A DNA stretch of 64,000 nucleotides from Raffaelea ambrosiae (Eukaryota > Ascomycota > Sordariomycetes > Ophiostomatales > Ophiostomataceae), in NCBI GenBank assembly GCA_002778195.1, contig PCDI01000005.1:365351-429350 (forward strand), read 5' to 3'. The position numbers and the translations under genes are program-made. A model generated the notes under the pieces. The model did no database searches, had not been told where the DNA came from, and was given only the letters and a program-made list of their open reading frames with translations. Below, piece by piece: positions 31,905-44,600 of this stretch. Positions within the stretch are counted from its first letter, which is position 1. Each line of letters begins with the position of its first letter.

Positions 31905-34900
31905 CTAAAACTGGCGCGGGCTGGCATCGCGGTGAGGGTTGCGACCAGCACGTCCACGCCGAACATTGCCACCAGCAGCAGCAGCCTGGTCGGCCATGAA
32001 AGGCGGCGGCGGCATGCCTTGACTGGCATAGCCGTACCCATATGCAGCTGGCATGAATGGAGGCTGCGTACCCATGGCGCCCGGAGCACTGCCATTCGGC
32101 ATGGCCGCATTCCGGTACGCGTCCATAGAAGGAGCAGCGCCGGCACCATTGAACCCACCAAATCCGGCCTGCATAGGCGGCGGGTAGTATCCACCCATAG
32201 CTGGGTTCCCCCTATTCATCATACTCTGCTGGAACTGCATCTGCTGCATGCCCATAGGCTGGTTCTGCATAGCGTAGAGAGCCGCGGCCTGAGCCGCGTA
32301 CGGGTTGAACGGCGGCGGGGGCAGTCCAGCTTCCACTCCAGCGCCGTTGTCACCACGTGACGGGCCGAAGCCTGGCTCAAAGCTAGCCGGGCTGGGCGAC
32401 GAGTTGTAGAAGGCACCATTGTTGCCATTGAATGTGGCCTGGCTACCATGGGGAGGTGTCCGCTGCTGCTGCTGTTGCGGCTGCTGCTGCTGCTGCTGCT
32501 GCTGGACATGCGGCTGGTTGGCGTGGCTGTTCGGCTGTCCATGATGATGGTTTGGGTGGTGGTTCTGGTGATTCTGGTTCTGGTTCTGGTGGTGCTGATG
32601 GTGGTTGTTTTGCCGGGAAGCAGGGCGCTGCTTCTCATTGCTCGTGCTGTGGTCGCGTGAACCGCCGTTGCTGCCGCCATTGCCACCTCCGTTACCGCTG
32701 CCGCCGGCATTTCTAGTAGACAGACCGACTTCATCCATGAGGCGCTTGTATCCTTGTGCCGGCTGGGCCTTGATGCGCACCAAAACGTTCTTCACGCTGT
32801 CGACAACCTGGGTCCGGACACTCTCCTCGAAGAAAGGCGTAGTGATGACTTTGTAGATCAGAGTAGAGCCGCAGGCATTGTCGTTGAGGATCAGCTCCAA
32901 GATCTGATCATTGGGAGACGCGAAGAGAGCCTTGAGAATGGTGTCGCGTGCCTCCGGCTCGGCCTTCTGGTTCACAACCTTCAGAACGGTGAGATAGGCG
33001 ACCTTGTGGGTGCACAGGTGCACGAGGTACGGCACCAGCTGGGGTGCCAGGACTGTCCGACGCAGAGGAAAGGTGCATGTGTCAAGGAACCAGGTCAAGA
33101 GCAGAGCGCCATTTGCGTTGGTGGCAAGTTGCACGCTGTTTAGAGCGATGGCAGCAGCCAGCATGCGCTGCTGGTCTTTGGTGGAGTGGTGGCTCTCCAA
33201 GCAGGCACGCATGGCACGGGCACCGAAACGACCCTGGGCAACCTCCCACAGTCTGCTCAGCATGGTCTCGAAGATGTAGTCGTTGTACGGGGCACCAAAC
33301 TTCAGGCAGCCCTGGAGAACGTAGTTGCCGTACTGGTCGAGGAACAGAGGTACGGTGTATGGCCGGATGTGTTCAACAATTACCATCATCTGTTGCGGAG
33401 TCTTGCAGACGTCGATGATCTTCTGGGCCGCCCAAGTGCCGTTCTTGTGGATGCCAATCTCAGCCAGATGAGGAGCGATCTCCCGCAGCATCGCGTCGCG
33501 CAGGTCGTCTGAGCAATGCTCAAACAGCTTCTGGACGACAGTGTTGCCAAGATAGTCAGACGCCAACTCTGCGATTTCAGGTAGCATTTCAACAGCAATA
33601 TGCTCAATTTCTGCCTGGCTCAGGCTCTGGTTGTCAATGCGCTTGCGAATGTCACGCAGCTTCGGAGCGTCGTAGACACGAGTGCTCGAGGGCTCGGGAA
33701 TCGGCGGAATCTCGTCGACAAAACGTGTTGTATTGAACCGCTTGCTGCAAATTGGCAGAAATGCGGTACGAGTCCTCGTCGGTGGCACCAAACTGCTTCA
33801 CGATGCTCATAATGTCCCCGGTGATGTCGCGCAAAGGCACGGGGGTGGAGAGCAGCGCCGGCAATGTGCCCGGAGCGGTGCTGGCAGCATCTGACGAAGC
33901 TCCAGCACTGCCGAGAGCAGCGCCGCCAGGCGTGGTGGCGCCACCAGCAGCGGCACCAGATGCGTTGGGCGAAATCTTGTTGTCGGCAGCGAATGGATCA
34001 GGGCTAGGAGAAGGGAAAGCACCATCATGGCCAGGAGTGTTGGACGAAGATGGCGGCTTCGCAAAATTGATGCGGACGGGACCAGCACCAGGGAAGATTT
34101 CCTTGCCATTCAGGTTGGCCTTGGCGGCCATAGCACTGTCGACACGCTCAAAGTTGACGAAACCGCAGTTCTTGAGGGTCAAAACACGGGCCGAGAGAAT
34201 GGGTCCGTAGGATTTGAACATTTCTGTCAACGTGGAGGTAGTGGTGGACGTGGGGATGCTTCCCAGCCAGAGCGCACTGGTCGGGCCCTCGATGCCGGGT
34301 TCGTCGGTTGACAAGAGGCCATTGGCACCAGTGGCGCTGGCGCCATTGTTGTTCCTGCTGTTGGAGCGGCCAAGAGACATGGCAGCCACAGCCTGAGGGA
34401 GATCGTCAAAGTCCTTCTCCTCTGGCAGCTGAATCTCAGCAGCGGTCATGCTGCTGTCCAAGCGGGACGGCGTAGGAAAATAACCGCCGCGCAGGATGCG
34501 CGAACCGGGAGCGTCCAGCACACCCGCGGTCCGAGCACGTGGTCTGACGGCAGCCTGGCTGGCGAAAGCCTGAACAGCCAGGTTGTGGTTGTGGATGGCA
34601 GCATTGGTAGCAGCGATCTGGTCCTGCAGTGCGGCAGCGTATTGGGTTTCAAAATTGGCGAGCTCGCTGTCGTAGTCGTCATCCTCCTCATCGGCATACT
34701 TGTCCTTATTGTTCACCGAGTATGAGCGGAAACGGCTAGCAGACCGCGTGAAATCAGCAAGATTGGGCATGTAAGGCGTCGCAAGGGTAGCCCGCGGAGG
34801 CTGCGGCGTCTCGGCCAGCCCCAGGTAGTCCAGGGTGCGCATGTGGACGTCGGTCTCACCCTGGCCTTCACGAGAGAAGGCGGACTGGGCAGGGGAGCTG

Positions 34901-35828
34901 GGGCCGTTCGAGCCGACACTGGCAATGCTCGCCAGGGTTGAGCCGCGCTCACGTGTCGTCGGATTCCAGTTGCTGAATATGGATGGGCCAAAAGGCGACA
35001 CTGTGGCAGGCGGCTGGGCACCAAAGGGGCTTCGCTGCGGCATAGAACCAGCGCGCAGGCGCGACAGCAGGGTCGAGCTGTTGGAAGAGGAAGCGACGCC
35101 GGCATCAGGCATGGGCTCCAGACCGGGAGAAGGGGACTTGTAAGGGGTCTGAGAGGGCGTGGGCCGAGAGGTCTTGGGGCCGCCGAGGGCAGGAATGCTC
35201 AATAGTCCATTGCCGACGCCACCCGGGGAAAACCTTGACGGCACAGTGCCGGCACGTGCGCGACGGCCTGCGGGCAGTGGGAGTGTGTCGGTTGCCGCGG
35301 TCAGCTGGGCGAAGTCGGGGAAGCCATCGGTCGGCGACTCGGGGATGTTCTCGCGCAAGGGCGTCGAATTGCCGCTCGTCGGGGGGCCAGCCCAGAGATT
35401 GACGGGCATGCCGGGGACACCTTCCTGAGCTTGAATTTCGCGTGCTCTGGGCGGACATGAGAGTTAGTGGCTGGATACAAAGAAGAGCAAGGAGGGGGAA
35501 CAGGGTGAGACAAAGCAGGAAACAGGAAATGAGACATCGCAGGGAGTGATATTCCAACCGCATACCTCTTGGAGAAGAGTCTGCTCGAAGCTCCCAAGTC
35601 GTGGGAGGGCGAGCCTGCACCTGATCGGGACGTGGCCATCTTGGAGGTGCTGCCGAGACCGAGAGAGGGCAGGCCAAATGGCGAGCGCGCAGATGACCCG
35701 GCGGTCGGGTCTATGGGAGAGGGGTTGGATGTGGCCGGCGACGTTGAGCGCTGCTGCTGCTGCGGCGGCTGGCCAGGGATGGGGGGGAAGCTGCTGAGAG
35801 TCAAAGAATTGGATCGAGACAATGACAT
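31905..35828 (-). pseudogene. Jsn1/Puf2-type RRM + Pumilio RNA-binding protein, frame interrupted by one extra base (about 1267 aa if continuous)
   Basis: Exon 1 is 35828-35566 and exon 2 is 35446-31905 (intron 120 nt, GTATGC...CCCAG, phase 2). Exon 1 plus exon 2 equals 3k+1 bases. The frame reads ...NLQQAVQYNTF and then leaves the conserved frame at a T4 run (plus-strand A run 33720-33723), stopping about 23 codons later. Skipping one T gives NTFVDEIPPIPEPS and an open frame to 31905. Before the break are a Ser/Pro-rich N-terminus and an RRM (about 476-550, ALWLGSIPT...CGFVNFERVDSAMAAKANLNG). After it are Pumilio repeats (LGNTVVQKLFEHCS, NGTWAAQKIIDVC, YGNYVLQGCLKFG, ACGSTLIYKVI) and a Gln/His/Asn-rich low-complexity tail. 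RRM plus PUM defines the Jsn1(Puf1)/Puf2 group, which binds mRNAs of membrane and mitochondrial proteins. I suspect a sequencing error in an active gene rather than a true pseudogene; programmed +1 frameshifting is possible. Confidence 0.85.
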
Positions 35829-38604
35829 TATCGATTATGGAATGTGGTTCGCGAGATCCTCGGAAGATCCTCGAGCGACCAGCTCATTCATGCAGGTGGT
35901 CTGAAAGCAAATTAATGCTGGGGAAGGGGTTGGGCAAGCGCGCTTTCGGGGTAGGCTTGCTGCCCTCGAAATACAAAGCCGTCTCTCTCAAAAAACTGTG
36001 CTGTCTAACTATCGGTCTTGCCACTGCAGTTAGACCGTCCTTCTTCAGCACTGGCGCTTTAGTTTCAACGGTAGAGGATGAGAAAAAATGATCGTCGGGA
36101 TGGTCGTCAAGAAGCGTGGCGCTGGAGAAGGGGTATCGAAGCCGAAGAAGACAGGAATTGGCAAAGGAGCGACGGATTAAAAAGAAAATAAAAGGGCACA
36201 GAGCGCAGGATGGCGAGGCCGGCTCCAGTGGGACAGAAACACAAGAGGCTGCAGGGTAGGAGGGGGGGGAGGATTCGAAGACGGCACTGGGCTGGAAGGC
36301 GGTGCTCTAGTGACGGTGATTAGGTTGTTGCGCAGGTGTTATTCGTTCCGACGAGGCAGCGTCCGCCGATTGTGTATCGTGTGTATCTCTTCGATCGTTC
36401 GTTAAGCGGATCGAGGAGTTGCGTAGAGACAGAGAGGGTAGTTGGAAGGCCGGTCGGAATCGGGCGTCTTGAAGGAAGAGGTAGAAGAAGAGGTAGACAA
36501 TAAGAGTTAAGAGTAAGAAAAAGAAGCCAGGACAAGAACAAAAGGCAAGGTCATAAATAGGTCGTTTCTACAGCACAAAAAAGGATGAAGGGCGTTGCGC
36601 GAGGGAAAGGGACAAAAGCAAACGACCAAATGGACGTCTTTTGGGTAGGGTTTGATGGGATGCAGAAAGTGGTGAGGAGCTATGGAGAGCTTTGGCTTAA
36701 GTTCGACCCGCCCCAAAACCTGAAAAACGGGGGTTAGGCAAAGAAGAAGCAGAAAAAAAGGGACGAATGGAATAGGGGCGAGGAGGTGTTTCTCTTTTAA
36801 AAATGATAAGCTTTCAAAAATAAAATAGACAGGCGTCGCCCGGAGAAGAGACAAGAGGAGGCGGGTGATGGAGGGAGGGGGGAAGAGAGGCAGAGAAAGG
36901 AAAGGAGTGTGTAGGAAGAGTGAAGATGGAGAGAGAGAAAAGGGAGAGGAGAGAACACAAGGAGAGAAGCACGAGAAGAGCAGGAAAAAAAGAGGACCTG
37001 GAAAAATGGGAAGATGCACGAAAAAAATCCTAGCAAAGGAGGGGATTGTGGCTGACAGTCGAAAAGGGGTGTACAGAAGAGAGCAAAGGGAAAGAGTGAT
37101 CGAGCCGGTAACTGGGGTCCTGTGGTGTGTCCCTGTGGCCTGTCCCTCGTGGCCCTATGGTAGTGCCTCTGGCCTGTCCTTTGGTGGCCCTTCTGGCCCG
37201 CAGCAGGCACGACCGACCGGGCCATCGCTATGTCCTTCCCTGCGACGCCAGCATCAACTAACTACGTACCGCACAGTTATGTCACTGCGTGGCTATCCGT
37301 AATGCCCTAATGCCAGTGGCCTGTCCATCGTGCCTTCCTCTTTTTGGCAGATCAGAGGCCACACCAGAGGCACGCCACCGGGACGGCACCACCAAACCAG
37401 TTGCATGCTCTGCAGGCCAGGTGCCGAAGGAGGGGGCAGAACTTAGCCCATCCAAGTGCGCGCCAGAGAAAAACTCCCGTGCAGGGACGCAACCACCGCG
37501 AGCCCGCAGATAGCGGGTTTCATCCCCTGAGAAGAGCAACAGCACCCTCGGACCAAGAGAACTGGTCAAACAAGGCCAAACTGGCCAAAACTTAGCGCAG
37601 GAAGTGGGTGGGGAAAAAGGGGGTGCGAGGGCAACGCACATGGGAAGATACTGCTCGTAGGGTAGGATAGACATCGTCTCCAGTGGATTGCGGAAGGAGG
37701 GGTGCAGATAGAGCGCAACGGCTGGTCGCTCCTGCCCTGAAGGGGAGTTGCTGAAAGCGGCACTTACAAGCACGAGCAGACACGAGCCCCCCCCAAAGAA
37801 TAGTTATATACATATTATTGACTACAGAGCAGACCCAAGAAAAAGACTCCCCAAGAAGCAGCAAAACCCGCTCCCGTCGTCAGTGATCGCCCGACCGCGT
37901 CCGTCTGGCATGGTCCATGACTTCACTCGCTAACTAGAATGGCATGTGTAGCGCCCGCGTGCATCATCTTGTTCATGCTGGGCTTGAAGGATTGCAGGCC
38001 GAACGGCACGGCTGAGGGCGCGGAGCCAACCACGATGGAGAGACGACTCGCACATAGCAATACTCGTGCATATGGCAAACGAGAAACAAGCGAACAGAGA
38101 AGTGGCCCTGCTGGCCGGCCTGCAGGTCGGTTCTGTCCCAGGTCTACAGGGACATGTGTACGAGTATTACAGCAGCTCTGCCGTCCTCGGTGTTCTTCCC
38201 CCATTGCTGACAGCACGACAAAAAAACAGAAACAGGCCGAGGAAGACGTCCACCGAGAAGTCCTACGAGTAGACCATCGTGCATATGGCCCTAGTTTAAC
38301 GTCCCAAACTCCTTCCCCCGTTACTGATTCCAATCCCGCACTGGCAAGCTGTCATTGGCCGGCCATTGTGTTCCATGAAATCTCACGCCCAGGATGTTGT
38401 ATCTATTGCGCTGTGGCCTGGACGACTGTGAGTGTTCTCGGAGTCTTTTCTGTGTGTCTGTTCTGCTCGTCCTTCCTGTACACTGCATACCCAGCGAGAT
38501 AGCGTCGCACTGCCTGCGACAAAAGGGTGTGTGCCTCTCTACGCGTTCATGCCATCGACTCTGATATGGTGGTAATGCATCCCCATACTAATTAATACCC
38601 ACCC

Positions 38605-38670
38605 GTGAAGAACACCAGAACACCCCAGAAACGTCAGAAACACCGGAAACGCCAGAAACACCAGAAACAT
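38605..38670. repeat. degenerate AAACACCAG-type short tandem repeat
   Basis: Successive units AACACCAG, AACACCCCAG, AAACGTCAG, AAACACCGG, AAACGCCAG, AAACACCAG on the plus strand, 8-10 bases each. Confidence 0.75.
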
Positions 38671-40800
38671 ATATTTTTGACATATTGTAACCCTGTCATC
38701 GCCCCTTTTTCCTTTTCGTTTCTGTCCTGTCTGTGTGGCTCCCGCTCAACCTTCCCTGTTCCTGTCCTGCTCCTGTTTCTTTTGCCCTTCCTCGCATGTG
38801 CTGTCCCCTTGTGTTGGAACCCAACTCTCAACTGTGGGTTGGAACTGTGGATTGGAAGTGTGGTTTACTTTTTTTTGGCTGCACCCCTTCCCCCCTACCA
38901 ATCAGGCAGCGTTCTCAGACGATCTGAAACGTAGGTTTGTCCGCCCCCTTTTTACGTGGGTCCGCCTCCGTTTTTTTTTAAGAAATAAATAAACCATTTT
39001 TTCAAAAGGCCCCTCCTACCTCGCCTTGCTTTGCTGTCCATTGGGGGCAGGCGAGGGGGAGAAAAAAAAAGACAATTGGCAGAAAGAGCCTTTTCGTCAG
39101 GGGTGTATTAGACTGAGGATGTGTTCTTTATGGTGGAGCAGGGTGACGAAAAAACCCGGCACAGGGAGAAATCAAGAGAGAGGAGCAGGGAAAGCAATGT
39201 AATTAGAGGAGCAGCAGGCTGAGAAATGAACAGACAGAAACGCAAGAAAGAGTCAAGAGTTGGGTTGCGAGGACATATGTTTGCATACGTTTACTCGTGC
39301 TGCCTACAGAAGCTGCCATTCGACCGTTGAAATAAGAGGATGTCAGGACAGGATCAGTTGTCAACAGGTCTGGCCCAAAGTACCCGTCTACTTTGTATGT
39401 ACACGGTAGTTTAGACACCACTTTGTCGAACCTGTTGGCATCCCACAACCAAAGACACCCTGTCAAAACCTACCCGCCAACACGCTCCCCCAGAAACTTG
39501 GTCTGGGATGCTCGATCATGCCCCGCGGCTCCCTTGCGATCAGGATCGACGCGTGTTGCGTGCCTTCGGTCTGACAATTATGGGTGCTCGCTCTCTGTGC
39601 CATGCTTTTCAACCTATCCTACCAGAGCTCGTCCACAAGAAACTGCTCCTCTCCCATGGACTCGCAAGTCTCAACACACCTCGGACGGCCAGGGGGTGGG
39701 CGGCTGAGAGAGAGAAGGGGGGGGGCTAGGACTTCGGACCATCACCCACACCCCTCCTCCCATGCACTCATACACCCCCTCGTTGTCGTTGTCTGTTTAT
39801 CTCACTCTTTTTACATTTTGTGTCTAGAATGTCGTCTACTACGAGTATGTACATAGTTACTGTGTACATAGTAATATGTAGACGTGCCCCAAGGCGCTAT
39901 GTTTGAGTGGTCCCCAAAAAAGAATGACAGCCGCCCAAAAAGAAAAGACAGCAGTCAGGAAACATGGGGTTTAGACTGAACGGTTTCATTTTGTTTTTCT
40001 ATTTTACTCTGCTCTGTAAGCTCCCCTCCTGATAAAAACAGCCCGATAAATTGTTGGCTCCCCCTGATTGACAGTGGTGCACAGAAGAAGCTCTAGACAA
40101 AGGTCAGTATGAATCTGAATATATTGCATCTGACAAAGTGTCCAAACTTGGATGTTTGGTGTCCGAAATATCGGCTGCTCAGAAGGTAAAACCCCCAATC
40201 TGCTCGTATTCCAGATATGCATTACCGGACGATATTAAAAATAGCAAGGGACAGCTAAGCAAAGACCCTAAAAGGGCAATAAAACAGGCACAGATCCGGC
40301 GCTGCTGCTGCCCTGATCGGGAACCTGGGCACACACACACACACACAGCGTCCAAAGACGAAGATCAAGGCCAAAGGGCACAGACGCAGACACCACACAG
40401 GCATCACACAGATGCCACGAGTACGCACACACAAAGCACGGCTGCTACGCATTAACTACCACACACCCGCTCGAATAACCTCTTTCTGCAGACGTAATCA
40501 CACCCGCCCAATGGATGGGATGCCACCCGCCCAAACGAAACTCTCCCGGGTGGACGTAATCGTAATCACACCCTCCCTTTTCTTTTCTTTTTTTATGCTT
40601 TTGCTTTTCGTCCCTCCCCTTTCATCCCACTAACAATCCACTGTTCTGATGTACAAGTAGCATGCCCAGCGTGCTTGGAAACAGGGGGAAACACGCAACA
40701 TTCCACCGTAGGAAACGGAACAGGGGCATGTTGGCGTCAGAGAAAGAATGGCAGAGTGTCGATAAAGCGACAGACGAAAAGTGCAAGCTCTTCCGATGAA

Positions 40801-40812
40801 CACGTGCACGTG
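40801..40812. promoter_or_regulatory. tandem CACGTG CACGTG
   Basis: Two abutting E-box cores form a 12-base run. It lies about 5 kb upstream of the Puf start and about 0.8 kb past the stop of the large membrane protein, so the gene it might serve is unclear. Confidence 0.3.
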
Positions 40813-41637
40813 ATACTTGCAACCCCATTCCCACGACCATCTTAACACAAGACACAGGAGCAATGACAGTCACATCTACGATCCGAAAAGAAAACATTAG
40901 ACGACCTATATGTAGCAGGTTCAGTTGGAGAATTTTCAACATCGATTGTATACTAGTTGTAAATAAAAAATGACGGCCAACGAAACAAAGGGTAGTTAGT
41001 TGGCAAAAAGTCAGAGCAGAGAGGTAACTAATTTGAGTTATGAAGACCGTTTCAACGACACACACCAAATCCATACTAAGCAGGAAAAGAAACAAACAAA
41101 ACAAAAACCAGAAAACACAGGGCCATATGAACCCGTATCAAGGGACATGAACAAGACCACACAAACCATGGTTGAAGAACCCATTTCAGCGACGGAAAGA
41201 ACAAGACCTCCAGATATCACGCAACAAAAAAGAAAAACAAAAAAATGCCAACTCCATTCTCACTCCCGTGTTCATCCCATTTGCTCATTGATTGTCGCTC
41301 CTTCCCTTTGCGCGAAAAAAAAGAAAGAAAGAAAGAAAAATCCAAATCCTGCCCGAGGAATCGCGAGTGGCCGTTGTGAAGCCGGGGGAGATGGAAAGAG
41401 AAAAAAAAGAAAGAAAACGGAGGCCCCGGTCCAGTTAAAGCGTGTGTATGGAAATGGAAAGTTGTAATAGTCGAGGATGTTGTAATAGTAAAATGGGGGA
41501 AGGAAAAAGGAAAGAGAGAAAAAGGAAACAAATACAAAAGCAGAGCAAAGAAACGGCCATTAACTCGACTACCCTGCGAATACCCTCTCTTGCAGCTGCT
41601 TTGCTAAATCCTTCAGCCTTCAGGTCCAGCCTAGTCT

Positions 41638-44600
41638 TCACGCACGGCCTGCCTTCTTCCACCTGTTCCGGAGACCACGGCCCCGGACACGGCCCCGGAC
41701 ACGGTCACCATTGCACGCAAGATAACTCTCCTTCCGGCCCATCCGCCCTGCCAGACGGGTTCGCCTCCAGCCGGTCAACTGCCCGTCTTTGCAGCCCTCT
41801 TGCTTCATGTGCTCTTTGACCATGCCGGCGGCCGACTGCTCTTTCTCGGCCAGGAACTGCGCAGCCTTGATCTTGTACGCTTCGTACTCGGCCTTTTTGC
41901 CCTGCACCTGCAGCCACCACAACTTGGACGCGATCTGTGCACGGAGGACGGAGAGAGAGGCTGCATCCATAACCTGGTCTGCCTGCTCCAAACCCACTAG
42001 AGCTTGATCCTTGAGCTTTACTTGAGCATCTGTCCGCACTTGTAAGAACTTCTCCTGAGCAGCCTGGCGCGCACGGTCGGCCATGCCACGAGCGGCTTCA
42101 CCAGCCGCCTGACCCAGTTTGTCAGCCTGCTTTTTGCCCTCTTTGAGTGAGGATTTCGCAGTAGACGCCACCGACGAGGCCGCAGAGGACGCCGCGGAGG
42201 ATGCGGCAGACGCTACACTGTCCACGACCTCCTGGGCCGACCAGTGGAAAATGGTGTCATCGGCGTATGCGTGGAACGTGTCCTCTGCGTAGGCAGCAGC
42301 ATCCCGACCGGTGTCGGCCAGGGTTTGCATCGACTGGCGCCAAAGGCCCGCGCCAGCTTCCAACAGTTTGGCCATGGCCGGCTTGCCAAAGTCCACAGCA
42401 AAGGTCTCGTTGATCTTGGGTCGCCGGGTCGTGACGATGGAGACGTTCATAACGCCGTGCGCATCCTTCTTGCTGATTTCAATAATGATGCCCTCGTCCG
42501 TGGTAGACAGCTTGGACTTGAGAAGCTCTTGGCCGCGCCAAACGTCAATGTCGATGGCACCCTTGGCCAGCCACGTGGTTTTGGTCGATGCAGGCACCCT
42601 GACCAGGATCTCGTGGTTGCTGTACAGCTGGATGGAGCAGCCCGGTCGCTTGATTTCCGTGTCTCCCGGAGGAGCGCTCTTCTGTTGCTGTTGCTGGTGG
42701 GCCTTGTCGGTCAGGAAGCCGCCAAAGAGCGCCGTGGTGGTGGTCGATTCCGCCACGCGTAGTTTCACGGTTTTGGTCGAAGTCAGGCTGATGGTGACGG
42801 TCGGTGTCTGGGTGGGCGCAGAGCAGACGGGGGTCGTGGCTGCCGTGGAAGGCGGGTCGGGAGCGAGCACGATAGGCGTGCGCGTCAGACCGAGCGTCGA
42901 AATAGGCTTCGGCTGGTGAAGCGTGTCAATCTGGGCGGAGCGGTATGCGGAGAGAAGAGTGGGATACAGGAGCACGCCAAACCAGAGGAGCGTGCTCAGC
43001 ATGACCATGATGAGTGGCTTCCAGCCCTGGGCCTGCATCTGTTGCCAGGTCTCGTCCACGGCACGGAAGAGCTCGTCGCGGGGGTCACTGCCCTCGCAGA
43101 TCAGGCGCACGCCCTTGGCCAAGTGCTGGAAAACACTGCGACCGCCATGGCGGGTCCTCTTGTCGGCCTCGGCGACCTTTTCTGGCGAGTCGTGGAGACC
43201 TGTCAGGTACGCCAGGTTACGGTTCATCTGGCGGGCATCGATGTTGAGGAAGGAGAGCAGGTCGATGGGCAGACGCTCGGGTTCGATGTGGCGGCCAGGC
43301 TCGCGAGACTCTAGGCACATGTGAACGGCAGCCTGGTCGACAAAGTTCTGCCAGCGACCGGCAAAGAGCGAGCGCGTGAAGGACTGAGCGTGGGAGATGA
43401 AGATAGAGGGCACGGCATGGCGGGTCATGAACTCCCAAGCGGCGTTCCGTGTCTTCTCGGCCGCCTCGTCGTCGTTGGCTGAAACGTAAAAGACGGCCAC
43501 GTGGGGCAGCGTCCACTGGGGATGGACCACCGAGCCGCTCGGGCAGAAGATGGACAGATGGGTCTTGTCGTTGTCGAGAGTGATGGAGTAGATGGTCTCG
43601 TTGGGGAAGGATTCGCCCTCGTAGACGGTCTCCTCGGCCTTGACACACCGGTCGACCCTGATATAGTAGTCGGAGACGCCCATGAGCTGGATCTCGTCAA
43701 TCTCGGGGACCTTGGTGGAGCCGAAGGCCGAGATGGGCATGATGTTGTAGATGCTGGGGTGGCTGGAGGTCGAGGATGCGGAGGTCGTAGAATCGGTGCC
43801 GAGGCCCGCTCCTGCGCTGCTGCCACCGGTGCCGGTAGACTCCTCCTTGCGGGGCGCCGAAGCCAGCAGGGCCGACGAGATCTTGTACATGATGTCGCTG
43901 TATCCGGCCTCGCTGCCGACGTAGAGCACGCGCAGAGGCTCTCGTGTGCTCAGGCAGTGGTGGGACATGGTCTGGCGGACGGTGGCCACCAGCCGCTTGG
44001 GCGGGTTGGCCATGTGCATCTTCTTGGCGATGATTTCCGTCTCTTCCTCGCTGAACTTGCGGATGGTGTGCTTCACCGAGACCTTCTCGAGCCGGACGCT
44101 GACATCGTCGGCCTCGTTGAATTCGATAGACTGAACGAGGGGCGAGGTCGGCTCGCCCGCAGCGATGTCGTCGGGCGAGGACTCGAAGTCCAGCCCGGAC
44201 ACAGACTGGTGAGCGGACGGGCTGCCCAGGATGTGCTCGGTGTAGCGGATGGAGGAGTCGGAGTCCCGGCGATCGAGGCCGTCCTCGTCGTCATCGCGGC
44301 TGCCAGTCGGGCCGCCAGCCAGCTGGAAGCTCTGGCTGGGCGTGTTTCTGGTCTGCGTGGCCGCCTGGTGGCCGGCCTCGTATTCGTCGTCTTCGCTGTC
44401 GTCGTGCTCGCCGTCGGCGTGGAACGTGCTCTCTTCGTCGTCTTCGTAGCCCGTGTCGTTGCCGCTCAGGCTCTGCACGTCGTCAGCACGCGGGTACAGG
44501 TCCAGCGAGTCGGCCAGCGAGTCATCGCCGTGGCCGTCCTGGCTCTCGCCATCGGTGCTGGAGATCAGCTCGTAGGCCGAGTCGGCCAGGCTGTTGCCGT

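Larger units (their letters stand above)
35829..41637. other. 5.8-kb gene-poor region
   Basis: The largest spacer in the window. Next to the Puf start it probably contains that gene's promoter and a long leader. Visible features: a polypurine stretch (about 36840-37000, GAGA/GGAAAG), short AAACACCAG-type repeats (about 38608-38668), a (CA)8 run near 40331-40346, a tandem CACGTGCACGTG (40801-40812), and TACATAGTA motifs near 39850-39872. One ATG-initiated frame of 187 codons (37939-38502, +) has no recognisable domain and is overlapped by an antisense frame; I do not call it a gene. Confidence 0.5.
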
